Assembly (NCBI GenBank): GCA_903871805.1
Contig: CAIQIE010000427.1
Span: 1 to 51,641 of the forward strand
Source: an uncultured Planctomycetaceae bacterium
GTDB taxonomy: Bacteria; Planctomycetota; Planctomycetia; Planctomycetales; Planctomycetaceae
Length of the DNA stretch: 51,641 nucleotides
Direction: 5' to 3'
In this document: piece after piece, positions 38,622 through 46,670 of the stretch
How positions within the stretch are numbered: position 1 is the stretch's first letter
How the letters are laid out: the number at the start of each line of letters is the position of its first letter
The notes under the pieces: model-generated
Told to the model about the DNA's origin: nothing
Seen by the model: the letters and a program-made list of their open reading frames with translations, nothing else
The model's database searches: none
Program-made: the position numbers and the translations under genes

Positions 38622-39634
38622 GATCGGCTCCATTGAGTCTGAATCTGCTCTGAAGACGGTATGTCGGACATATTCAGGGTCTGATCGACAATGTAAAGTG
38701 GTCTTTGACGAACCTCATCAAGTATACGACCGAGGTAAAGTCCCATAATACCTAACTGCGTAAATCCCAGTCCACCAAGAAAACAGACCAGTAAAGCCAG
38801 TGTCGTCCAACCTGGTACTGGTTGCTGTAATGTGAAGTGTCGGATGAAGATGAAAAGCCCATAACTCAGTGACAAAAATGCCAGCAAAAACCCGAACTTT
38901 ATGGAATACAGAAGTGGCTTAACAGACTGGGCCACAATTAACTGCATGGCCATTTCCATCAGCCGGGCAAAATTGTAGGCACTGCGTCCCGAAAAACGTG
39001 GCGCGTGTGTGACATCCACCGTAGTTTTGGAAAATCCGGCCAGATCGAGAAGCATCGGAAAAGTCCGACTGCGGTCTCGGTATTTTCGTATCGCCTGAAT
39101 CACAGCAGAAGATGATACCGAAAAATTGGCTATGGTGTTGTCGGCCTTCAGGTCGCCAAGGACATTATAGAGCCACACAAAAAATCTTGACATCCAGCGA
39201 CGGAAAAAACTGTCATTTCTGTGTTGTCGACGTGCCTGAACAATACCGAAACCTTCATTGGCCTTTTCCAGCAGTTTTGGGATCTCTTCCGGCTGATCCT
39301 GAAGATCGCAATCCATGACAACCACCCAGTCACCTCGGCAGTAATCGAGACCTGCTGTGATGGCAAAGTGCTGGCCAAAGTTTCTGCTCAACCTGATACC
39401 ACGTACGTTCGTGTCTGACTCGCAAATTGCGCGGATGACCTGCCAGTCATTTCCCGGGCTGCAGTCGTCCACGAACAGAATTTCATAACGACAGCCCATT
39501 CCGCGCAGGACGCTGACCAGCCGTCGAAATAATTCCGGTATGCAGTCTGCGCAGCGATAAGCCGGTGCGATTATGGAAATCAGTTTTCCGCTGTTAACAA
39601 TACTGCCAGAAGTCTCTGTCTGCTCATGACTCAT
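38618..39634 (-). CDS. GT2 glycosyltransferase, polyprenyl-phosphate type (GtrB/ArnC-like)
   Basis: A 338-residue membrane-associated enzyme. The GT-A catalytic domain shows ISIIAPAYRCADCIPELF, the nucleotide-binding D56-D57 in FVDDCSPGND, and the metal-binding DCDLQDQPEEIP (108-119), typical of the DPM1/GtrB/ArnC group that moves a sugar from a nucleotide donor to undecaprenyl phosphate. Two C-terminal membrane spans (about 240-265 and 275-305) and the closing LGIMGLYLGRILDEVRQRPLYIV are also family features. The lipid-linked sugar it makes is the standard donor for GT-C enzymes, which fits the GT-C-like genes on either side. It heads the chain of overlapping genes; the split GT-C-like gene ends 66 bases upstream. 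Confidence 0.9.
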   Translation of the reverse strand: MSHEQTETSGSIVNSGKLISIIAPAYRCADCIPELFRRLVSVLRGMGCRYEILFVDDCSPGNDWQVIRAICESDTNVRGIRLSRNFGQHFAITAGLDYCRGDWVVVMDCDLQDQPEEIPKLLEKANEGFGIVQARRQHRNDSFFRRWMSRFFVWLYNVLGDLKADNTIANFSVSSSAVIQAIRKYRDRSRTFPMLLDLAGFSKTTVDVTHAPRFSGRSAYNFARLMEMAMQLIVAQSVKPLLYSIKFGFLLAFLSLSYGLFIFIRHFTLQQPVPGWTTLALLVCFLGGLGFTQLGIMGLYLGRILDEVRQRPLYIVDQTLNMSDIPSSEQIQTQWSRS

Positions 39635-39700
39635 AAATTATATCCATCCCTGCGTCGCGCTGTATTCCGTTACCGGTACAACGCCTCTGCATGTCCCCCT

Positions 39701-40402
39701 TCAATGAGACTTGATCAAAGCGTGATTGTAAACCCGTATGAGGGACTCATCTTCCAAAGGCACGTTACCTGATGCGCGTTCAGAGTCTGGGTTTCCGTAG
39801 AATGGATACTCAAATGCCAGTGCCGGTGCTATTGACGGTAAGGCGCAACTCTGAGTGCATTTTAATGTCAGGCAGACCTGTACCGAGTCTGAAGAAAAAC
39901 CATTCTGCCTCGCAAAGAACACTGCGGGGATTTCCAGAAAAAATGGTCTGGAAAGCTGTTCTATCGGGCCATTAGAAACCACCTTTCCGTTGACCGTCAC
40001 TGAATATTCGATCGGCAGGTCTTTCCACAGGACGAAGTCTGTCACCAACAGTGGAATCGCCCTCGCCCTCTGATCTCCCGTGACAAAAACTTCGAGGCGG
40101 TGAGCCATTGACGGAACCGGTGAAGAGAGCAGAAATGTCTGAGAGACTTCTTCGCCCGTAAGTAAGTCCTGCCGCTGGTCAGAAAATCGGATCGCTGCAC
40201 AGGAACGTGAGACCGTGACAACAGCATCGCGACTGGACTTCCCCATGGAATTCGTCTCAGGGAGGATCCTGATTCTCAGGAACCCCAGCTCCATACTCTC
40301 CGCCATTCTTCCGGTAAGAATCCACAGAGTCACGATGAACAACACGCCTGCACTTCCCCTCAACAGATAATGCAGGTGCAGTCTGATTTCAGAATCTTTC
40401 AC
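39701..40402 (-). CDS. C-terminal part of the split GT-C-like protein
   Basis: A 233-residue product with one N-terminal membrane span (YLLRGSAGVLFIVTLWILTG) and a soluble beta-rich domain. It matches the last part of the intact 932-residue paralog: MELGFLRI against SELAFLKI, KDLPIEYSVTVNGKVVSNG against WDALPIEYELVAGEKVVRKG and LTLKC. Its GTG overlaps the TGA of the preceding frame (GTGA, 40402-40399). AGGGGG six bases upstream could act as ribosome binding site, so separate translation is possible. The open frame also extends upstream past the overlap, as expected for a -1 frame offset inside one original gene. Confidence 0.6.
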   Translation of the reverse strand: MKDSEIRLHLHYLLRGSAGVLFIVTLWILTGRMAESMELGFLRIRILPETNSMGKSSRDAVVTVSRSCAAIRFSDQRQDLLTGEEVSQTFLLSSPVPSMAHRLEVFVTGDQRARAIPLLVTDFVLWKDLPIEYSVTVNGKVVSNGPIEQLSRPFFLEIPAVFFARQNGFSSDSVQVCLTLKCTQSCALPSIAPALAFEYPFYGNPDSERASGNVPLEDESLIRVYNHALIKSH

Positions 40403-42570
40403 TTGTCGCCCCCTGCTGCTACAACGGACCGACAAAATCGTTCCAACACAAGTCCAGTACTCCAGGTCATCGGGAAAACCGCGATTTCTCCATAGTACGG
40501 ACACGACTCCGCGATAAGTACGAGAATGAAAAAACCGCCCACGCAGAAAATAAGGGGGAATAGTTCTGCCCTGGTCACTGCGAATAATGGCAACAGGAAG
40601 CACCGAAGCACGGCACCGATCAGTAATACACAATAAACGGCATAAATAACGCGTCTCTGCGTCCCGTACCATGGCACGCGGTAGACTTCCTGAAGCCCCT
40701 CGACGCTGTCCTTGCGTGCCCCGAATGCACGGTTTGGATAGTCCATGACCTGATCGCTGTAGAATCGATTCTTCAGCAGGATGCCTGTGAAAGTAAGAGT
40801 CCCCCCGGTCAGCTTTTCATGCATCAGTTTGCGAACAGCCAATTCCTGCCGTGTCGGTCCTGAAACAAGGGGAAAGAAGTCTCTTTTCCACCAGTCAACA
40901 TATCGAGCGCTACCATCCGTCTGTGAATCAACAGCCAAAATGTGATCAAGGAACGGAAGTGTCTGAAATGGTCCCGCCTTTGCATCGATGACGGCCCCCA
41001 CGGTGCGCTCAATACGAATGCTGATCAGGCAGGCCACGCCGACAAAAAGGCAGATTCGCAGTCGACGAGACCATATCTGGCGGCCAGAATTATCATCAAT
41101 CTGTCGAGTTGTGCTGAGTAGTTCAAGAATCGAAAAGCACGCGAGACTGAGCAGGAGAATCTGGTTATAAGACTTCGTCAGCTCCAGCAGACCTAAGCAG
41201 AGACCCAGAGTCGCACAGACAAGCACCCGCCGGATCATTCGAGCAGATCCTGGAGAGTCGCCCGGCGCTGATTGTTCCAGCGTCCGAAGGATTTCAAAAA
41301 CACACCACACCGCAAGCATCCAGAAATAGCCGGGAGTGTTGTGGCTGACAATTGTTGTTGCGTACCAGAATCCCGGGTACAAAAACAGAAATGGGAGCGA
41401 GCAGCATGCTACTGACAGGGAAAACATGCGACTAACCATCCAGAGAAACATCATGCCTGTGAGCAACTGCAGGATGACGTTTGTGACTTCGATCACACGG
41501 AGCCCGGAGTCGCCGATAGAAAACAGGGGGTAGGTCCAGACAAAGGCCCTGCGCAGAAAGACTGGAAAGCCGTAATATTCGCGACCGGAGAAGGAATTCC
41601 AATCCCCGGAGGCCATTTGCTGTCCATAGGACAGATACTTTTCATAGTCGCCTGTTTGTACAGAGTCCAGAAGTAGAACCCAGAGCACTTTCAGCACCCC
41701 GGCAACCACCAGCAGCAGACTGACTAACTGCAGTCTCTCTCTGTCTCCGGGAAGGCCTACGATTCGCCTGCAATAGACAAAAGTCAAGCTGCCAATGGCC
41801 GAAATGAGGCTCAGGGATGCAATAAACTGATTTCCCCAGCGAATGCGAAAAAAGGTTGGCAGAGCACAATACAACTGGTGCAATGCCAGAAACAATGTGA
41901 AAACGAGCACAAGGGAGACAAGACCTCGACCTAAAACTGCCCATCGGCTTACACCGAATTTAAACGGATCCCCGACATGGCCAGGGTTACCGCCAAATCT
42001 GGTCATTTGGCAGATCAGTCGGTAGAGGTACCATGGAACAAGCAAAAACACGAGGGCCTGGAAGAAGGGGGTGACCAGTAGCCACTGGTCACCCTGCCAA
42101 TTGAAGCTTTCGCAGGGATCCAGAGAGTTCCACCGGGAGAAATTCTCTGGCACGTATTCCGATATCTTTAACGAGGCCCGGAGTTCGTATGATGCGGGCG
42201 AAGGGATGAAAGGCAGAGGTCCCTTCCGAAGCGGAACTGGCCACGATGGCTGGCACCAGTTCTCGCCGATTCGTATCTCCTCCACCAGTGGCGTTGAAGA
42301 GACGCCTTCTTTCGCAAAAACTCGAAGGCTGATCAAAGGCCCGGATTTTCCAAACTGACTAAATGCACTGCGGTCGTCCTCCCTGCGAGTTAACAACCAG
42401 ACTTCCCCGCCAGGCCCGATTGCATGGACTGCAGCGACGGAGGCAGCAGTCTCCTTACCGAATCGCACATGCACCTGTCCGTAGTTCAATTGCTCACGGA
42501 TCCGCTGAACCATGAGCACAGCAAGAATCAGAAACAACAGCACTGTGAAAATGGATCGATGAAGATTCAT
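40399..42570 (-). CDS. Large polytopic GT-C-like protein, N-terminal part of a split paralog
   Basis: A 723-residue membrane protein paralogous to the intact gene at 31859-34657. Shared blocks in order: NYGQVHVRFG after the first span, EIRIGENW, NWQGDQW, RWGNQF, DSVQTGDYEKY at residues 302-312 after a span, MFSLSVACCSLPFLFLYPGFWYA and YYGEIAVFPMTWSTGLVLER. The frame ends AAGGDK-stop exactly where the paralog continues into its last membrane span and C-terminal domain; that part is present in the -1 frame as the next gene. The ATG at 42570 matches the paralog's N-terminus. A GT-C-like sugar transferase role is inferred from topology and the acidic loop motif only. Probably first gene of the glycan operon, with a 684-base gap upstream. 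Confidence 0.68.
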   Translation of the reverse strand: MNLHRSIFTVLLFLILAVLMVQRIREQLNYGQVHVRFGKETAASVAAVHAIGPGGEVWLLTRREDDRSAFSQFGKSGPLISLRVFAKEGVSSTPLVEEIRIGENWCQPSWPVPLRKGPLPFIPSPASYELRASLKISEYVPENFSRWNSLDPCESFNWQGDQWLLVTPFFQALVFLLVPWYLYRLICQMTRFGGNPGHVGDPFKFGVSRWAVLGRGLVSLVLVFTLFLALHQLYCALPTFFRIRWGNQFIASLSLISAIGSLTFVYCRRIVGLPGDRERLQLVSLLLVVAGVLKVLWVLLLDSVQTGDYEKYLSYGQQMASGDWNSFSGREYYGFPVFLRRAFVWTYPLFSIGDSGLRVIEVTNVILQLLTGMMFLWMVSRMFSLSVACCSLPFLFLYPGFWYATTIVSHNTPGYFWMLAVWCVFEILRTLEQSAPGDSPGSARMIRRVLVCATLGLCLGLLELTKSYNQILLLSLACFSILELLSTTRQIDDNSGRQIWSRRLRICLFVGVACLISIRIERTVGAVIDAKAGPFQTLPFLDHILAVDSQTDGSARYVDWWKRDFFPLVSGPTRQELAVRKLMHEKLTGGTLTFTGILLKNRFYSDQVMDYPNRAFGARKDSVEGLQEVYRVPWYGTQRRVIYAVYCVLLIGAVLRCFLLPLFAVTRAELFPLIFCVGGFFILVLIAESCPYYGEIAVFPMTWSTGLVLERFCRSVVAAGGDK

Positions 42571-42959
42571 GATTCAACGATCCAATACTGCCCTGGATTC
42601 AAGCCGCGAAAAGCGGCAGATGTTCGGAGAAACCCAACGACGTCATTCATACGTGGGTCTTACCCATGAAAATCGCAGCAAATCGCCTCGGTCAGTTCGC
42701 AAAGGTACTTAAACCCCAGTGGGGCCCGGATTTGCGGGTGGAATTCACTGTGTCCTTCTTGTAAGTCGCAGAGAAGCGCCGGTCAAAAAGGAAAACGAAT
42801 TGGTCTGCACATCCAGAGAGGCCTTTGGTCAAGTTTGACACATGTGTGGATTGTTCTGAATTTGCGAGCCGCTGGAAATTCTGCAGGAACTCAACCTCAT
42901 CCGGATTGTTAATAACATCCGAGGGGATTTCTGCTGATCAGAAACGGCGAATCAGTAGA
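42571..42959. other. Upstream region of the glycan operon
   Basis: No gene is supported. The region should hold the promoter for the minus-strand glycan operon. No clear -35/-10 pair was assigned. Confidence 0.35.
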
Positions 42960-43200
42960 CAAGCGTGACTGCCGAGGCGCCTGAAGGCATATGGCGGGGA
43001 ACACGGACCCAGGCAGCGAATAAGTGGCTCGGAAGCATGCTCGCACTGAGACATGCTGTGAACTTTCGGTCGAACGTCTGCGAAGTGGCTGGTGCGCGAT
43101 CGAGGGCCACGGCGACTGAGTTCACTGCCACGGGCCAAATGAATCACGGGATGCAACCCAGGCCTGTAAGAGGCACAGAGATGCATCCCGAGTGATTTTT
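42960..43200 (+). ncRNA. Possible structured small RNA ending in an intrinsic terminator
   Basis: A GC-rich stretch rich in short complementary segments (for example CTGCC/GGCAG around 42969 and 43016, GTGGC/GCCAC around 43085 and 43110) ends in a strong plus-strand terminator. No plus-strand gene precedes it: a 76-codon frame (42965-43195) has no ribosome binding site or domain and its stop lies inside the terminator stem. I checked by eye for tmRNA, RNase P, SRP RNA, cobalamin riboswitch and tRNA features and found none, so the RNA, if real, is of no class I recognise. The 5' limit is a guess. Confidence 0.3.
43144..43200 (+). terminator. Strong intrinsic terminator on the plus strand
   Basis: TCACGGGATGCA (43144-43155) pairs with TGCATCCC (43182-43189) and, after a two-base bulge, GTGA (43192-43195). 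TTTTT follows at 43196-43200. Read on the minus strand no T-run follows, so the signal belongs to a plus-strand transcript. Confidence 0.7.
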
Positions 43201-43254
43201 CATGCGGCCAGTCGGGGGAGCGTTACAGACTGGCAGTGATCAGAGACAGGAGTA

Positions 43255-45840
43255 CTACTTTGCTGGCGCCCCCGAAATTCGAAGCATAGACAATGCCGTT
43301 TGCGCCGACTGCTGAACGATCGGGTCCGGATGGTTGTGCATCCCCTTCAGCAGTTCTTCTGCCAGATCTTTCTGGTTGTAGACGGCCAGCATCGTGATGG
43401 CTGCCTCAACCCTCGCCAGATCCGTCGCTGACAAGGCCAGTTCACGGTACGCCGCAAGTTCCGCCGGGGAAACGGTCCCCGGCAATTGCCGCAGGTCTCG
43501 CCAGAAAGTTGTCTTCTGATCCTGTGGCATCTGGCTGTAGAAGGACCGCAAAAATGCCAGAGGAAGCCCGCCCACAGTTCCTGTTGCCGATGCTGCGACT
43601 GGCGGAGCCGTTTTTGCTTCCGACACGCGTTCCGTGGATTCGGTTCCACGAGTGATCGGGAATGCTGGTGCGGCCGGTGTGACTGTGGAGACAACCGGTG
43701 TCAGCATTTGCGGGAGTGCGGAAGTGGCAGAGGATACAGCAGCGTGGGCCTGAGCAGAAGGCACAGTGGCATTCTGTTCAACACTAACCTGTTGCCCAAG
43801 AGCATAAACGATAGGTAGAGGTGTCGCAGCAGGAAGCGGCGTAACAACTGATGGCATTGAAGCCGCGGTTACTGCAACTCCGGGTTGCTGCCCCGGCAGG
43901 TACTGCGGGATAGTCGCTGCCTGGACCACTGGCTGCTGATTCGGGTTATAGCCAGCAGCAAAAGCGGGCACTGGAATTCCGGCATTCTGCTGCACGGCTC
44001 CAGGAACATGTGCACCAGCCGGCGGAAATGCTGCAGATGCCTGAACATAACCAGGGTTCGGTGTGCCTGCAACCTGAGGTACGGCCATTAATCCTGCAGG
44101 AATCTGCCCAGGGGTTCCCACATAAGCCTGAGGAACCGCGGTGCTCGGCTGCGGCTGCATGTACGCAACCTGAGTCAGGGCTGGTCCCTGTATCGGAATC
44201 GGATTCGCGCTGGAGAATGCCATTGGCTGCTGTGGCAGCCCGGGTGTGCCAGGATATTGGTTCAGTTGCAGTTGTCCGCTGGCTGCCATTTGAGCCAGAC
44301 GCTGGTAATCAAACGTCTGCCCTGAAATAACGATGCTTGGCGCTGGTGTGGCCTCAGGAGCGGGTATGCTCTCGCGGGATTCGTAATCTCGTGACCAGCG
44401 ACTTTGTGATCGATATCGACGATCCTCTGCTGCTGCGGCGTATTCCTGTCCAGCCTTATAGTCCTCAGCCCCGCGGGTAAACGCATCGTCAGCATATTGC
44501 TGATCGTGCCTGCTGCCCCACTGAGGCTCAACAATCGTTGCCTTCCTGCTGGAACGACCAGCATCGTGAATAGCCTCTATAGGACTTCCCTGAGCAAAAT
44601 CGGCCAGATCCCTGTCGCTGTCGTTTTGCAGCATATCCACAGAGACGATCTGACGGGATTGCGTAGACTGCTGACTGCCATGTTGGGCACTCCGCCAGAC
44701 TCCCCTGCTGTCGGAAGATTCCCTTCGCGAGACCGGATGCTTCAGGACACTTGAGGAAATTTCGACGATCCCGGATTTTGTGTGTTCCTGTGGATCCGAT
44801 ACTGAGACGATCGGAGAGGACCCGGATTTTTCTGAAACCGGCAACTTATCGGATCCCACCCTGCCTTTGTCGATACCACCGCCCGACTCGGTGAGCTGGA
44901 GGGCATGGTCTGTTCCAATCAGTCGCAGGTCAGAGGCCAGAATAGTGGTACTTGCCGGTTCCTTCTCTGCCACGCTGCTGGCAGACTGGTCGCTTGTCTC
45001 AACAGTTGGCGAACCCGCTGCCAGTGCCGTCAAGCCAATCGTATCGATGGAATCCGTCTCGGTGATCACTGTGCCATTTTCGTCATCCTTCTCAACATCC
45101 TTCGCCAGCAAAGCCTCGCGTGGAAACGCCGGCAGTTGAGAAGCAGCGCCAGCCAAAGATTCAGTAGTACCCGGGGAGTTTTGATTGGCAAGCATCGATT
45201 TAATCTGCACCAGCGCTTCCGCCGCCTGCTGATTACTGGCATCCGTATCGAGAGCCTGGGAAAAATAATGCTGCGCCTGGGTCAGTTCTCCCTTTTGGGC
45301 CAGAGCAAAACCGACTGTCGTCGCCGCAGCCGCTTCGCCCATACTCTGTCTGAGCAGGGACATCGCCGCAGGCACCTGATCGAGTTCGATCAGGGCAATC
45401 GCCAGATTCGACTGTGTACGGGTGTGGCCGGGTTTGATTTGCTGGGCCTGCTGAAAGATCTTCAGTGCTTCCTCGGCATTTCCCTGAAGGTAATGCGAAT
45501 ACCCAAGATCGCAGAGGATGTCCACATCCATGGGAGAGATCTGATGTGCCTGATTCAGATAATTGACAGCCTGTTCCGGGCGTCCCGATTTTTGGCTCAG
45601 GATTCCCAATCGATGATGCAACTCCGCCTTACGGGGATACTTCTTCAGGAGTTCTTCATACTGCTGCGAAGCTTTCAGGAGTTCGCCTTTTTGCTCGGTC
45701 ATCCGGGCAGAAAGAAACGTTTCCTGGTAAGCGTCTTCTGAACGACCGGTGATGCGAGCCGTCAAGTTCGGCGCTGAGGCACAGCCTGCGAGTACCAAAG
45801 GCATCAGCAAACCGAGCAGGGGCTTACGATTGCGGAACAT
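43255..45840 (-). CDS. TPR-repeat lipoprotein (TadD-like)
   Basis: An 861-residue lipoprotein. The signal peptide ends in the lipobox LAGC with the lipidated cysteine at residue 20. Residues about 45-225 hold five or so TPR units (for example AELHHRLGILSQKSGRPEQAVNYLNQA). A long low-complexity middle follows, first polar and then rich in P, Q, G and A (about 500-740). The C-terminal 100 residues are helical, HEAT-like. TPR lipoproteins of the TadD/PilF type help assemble secretin or pilus systems in the outer membrane, which fits the secretin gene upstream. The low-complexity middle is unusual for TadD and may span the periplasm or bind the cell wall. It follows the small lipoprotein gene after 114 bases. 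Confidence 0.8.
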   Translation of the reverse strand: MFRNRKPLLGLLMPLVLAGCASAPNLTARITGRSEDAYQETFLSARMTEQKGELLKASQQYEELLKKYPRKAELHHRLGILSQKSGRPEQAVNYLNQAHQISPMDVDILCDLGYSHYLQGNAEEALKIFQQAQQIKPGHTRTQSNLAIALIELDQVPAAMSLLRQSMGEAAAATTVGFALAQKGELTQAQHYFSQALDTDASNQQAAEALVQIKSMLANQNSPGTTESLAGAASQLPAFPREALLAKDVEKDDENGTVITETDSIDTIGLTALAAGSPTVETSDQSASSVAEKEPASTTILASDLRLIGTDHALQLTESGGGIDKGRVGSDKLPVSEKSGSSPIVSVSDPQEHTKSGIVEISSSVLKHPVSRRESSDSRGVWRSAQHGSQQSTQSRQIVSVDMLQNDSDRDLADFAQGSPIEAIHDAGRSSRKATIVEPQWGSRHDQQYADDAFTRGAEDYKAGQEYAAAAEDRRYRSQSRWSRDYESRESIPAPEATPAPSIVISGQTFDYQRLAQMAASGQLQLNQYPGTPGLPQQPMAFSSANPIPIQGPALTQVAYMQPQPSTAVPQAYVGTPGQIPAGLMAVPQVAGTPNPGYVQASAAFPPAGAHVPGAVQQNAGIPVPAFAAGYNPNQQPVVQAATIPQYLPGQQPGVAVTAASMPSVVTPLPAATPLPIVYALGQQVSVEQNATVPSAQAHAAVSSATSALPQMLTPVVSTVTPAAPAFPITRGTESTERVSEAKTAPPVAASATGTVGGLPLAFLRSFYSQMPQDQKTTFWRDLRQLPGTVSPAELAAYRELALSATDLARVEAAITMLAVYNQKDLAEELLKGMHNHPDPIVQQSAQTALSMLRISGAPAK

Positions 45841-45954
45841 TGTTTCGATCCCTTTCAGGTCACCAGAATCTCTCAGACCACACTGGTCAGCAAACGTGGA
45901 GCCGTTTTCAGGCTGTCAATCCTGCCTGCTGACATAAAAATTGTTGGCACGCGA

Positions 45955-46518
45955 TCAGCGAAAACCACCACCACCAGTACTACCAGCACCACTAGTACCA
46001 ACGCCACCACCACCTCCGCCATTGCTTAACGAATTTCCATAGGCCCGCTCAGCTTCCGCGGAGGGCATGCCGGCAGCCAGTGCTGTCCCAACGATCACTC
46101 GCTGACCTGCAGCAGGAACACCCATCAGTGTCATGGCCGCGACGATCACATTTCGGCGGTCTTCATCCAGACGGTCACAGGGCGGACAGTTATCAATCAG
46201 TGCCGCCAACTCAGTGGAAGCAGCTTCCACAATGATCGGAAATGGCACTTGTCCGGCCCGTGCCGCAATCTGTCGCAGATGCGCCTCGCCGGCTGGATTC
46301 AGCCTGGAGGTTCCCGCTACAAACTCGTGTTCGTAAATTACGAAGTCACTCGCTTCCCCATGCATTTCCTGCAAATCCATAATCGGACGCACACTGGATC
46401 CGATGGGTGCTGGTGGATCCGGCAATGGCGCGGGGACAGAAATTCGGTCACGAATGCATCCCGCTGTTGTCAGAAGACATCCCGCCAGGAGCAGTCTTCC
46501 ACTCTTGTTAATTACCAC
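45955..46518 (-). CDS. Small lipoprotein with CpaD/OmpA-like domain
   Basis: A 187-residue lipoprotein. GTG 46518 is chosen because GAGGAG lies seven bases upstream and because it leads straight into a lipoprotein signal ending LTTAGC; the frame is open further upstream without such features. The mature part has an OmpA-like or CpaD-like alpha/beta core: FVAGTSRLNPAGEAHLRQIAAR, PIIVEAAST and DEDRRNVIVAAMTLMGV resemble the L-x-P-x-[GE]-x-x-x-L and RA-x-x-V-x-x-x-L pattern. The C-terminus is a glycine-rich tail (GGGGGG, GGGG). It sits between the secretin and TPR lipoprotein genes, where CpaD lies in Tad/Flp pilus loci, so a role in the same outer-membrane complex is likely. Confidence 0.65.
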   Translation of the reverse strand: MVINKSGRLLLAGCLLTTAGCIRDRISVPAPLPDPPAPIGSSVRPIMDLQEMHGEASDFVIYEHEFVAGTSRLNPAGEAHLRQIAARAGQVPFPIIVEAASTELAALIDNCPPCDRLDEDRRNVIVAAMTLMGVPAAGQRVIVGTALAAGMPSAEAERAYGNSLSNGGGGGGVGTSGAGSTGGGGFR

Positions 46519-46670
46519 CCGACCGCTCCTCAACAAAAACGTCCAAACACGAAATTCCATTCTGTGCCTGAACAGGTTTCCCGATGACACCGTACCACTT
46601 ACTGCGTAATGCGAAACTGTTGGAGTGCCAGTTGCCATGCCTCTCAGCACCCCGAGTTGTATTCAAACGG

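Noticed and set aside
42965..43195. 76-codon plus-strand frame ending inside the terminator
   Set aside because: No ribosome binding site, composition unlike a protein, and the stop lies within the terminator stem; a non-coding RNA explains the terminator better.
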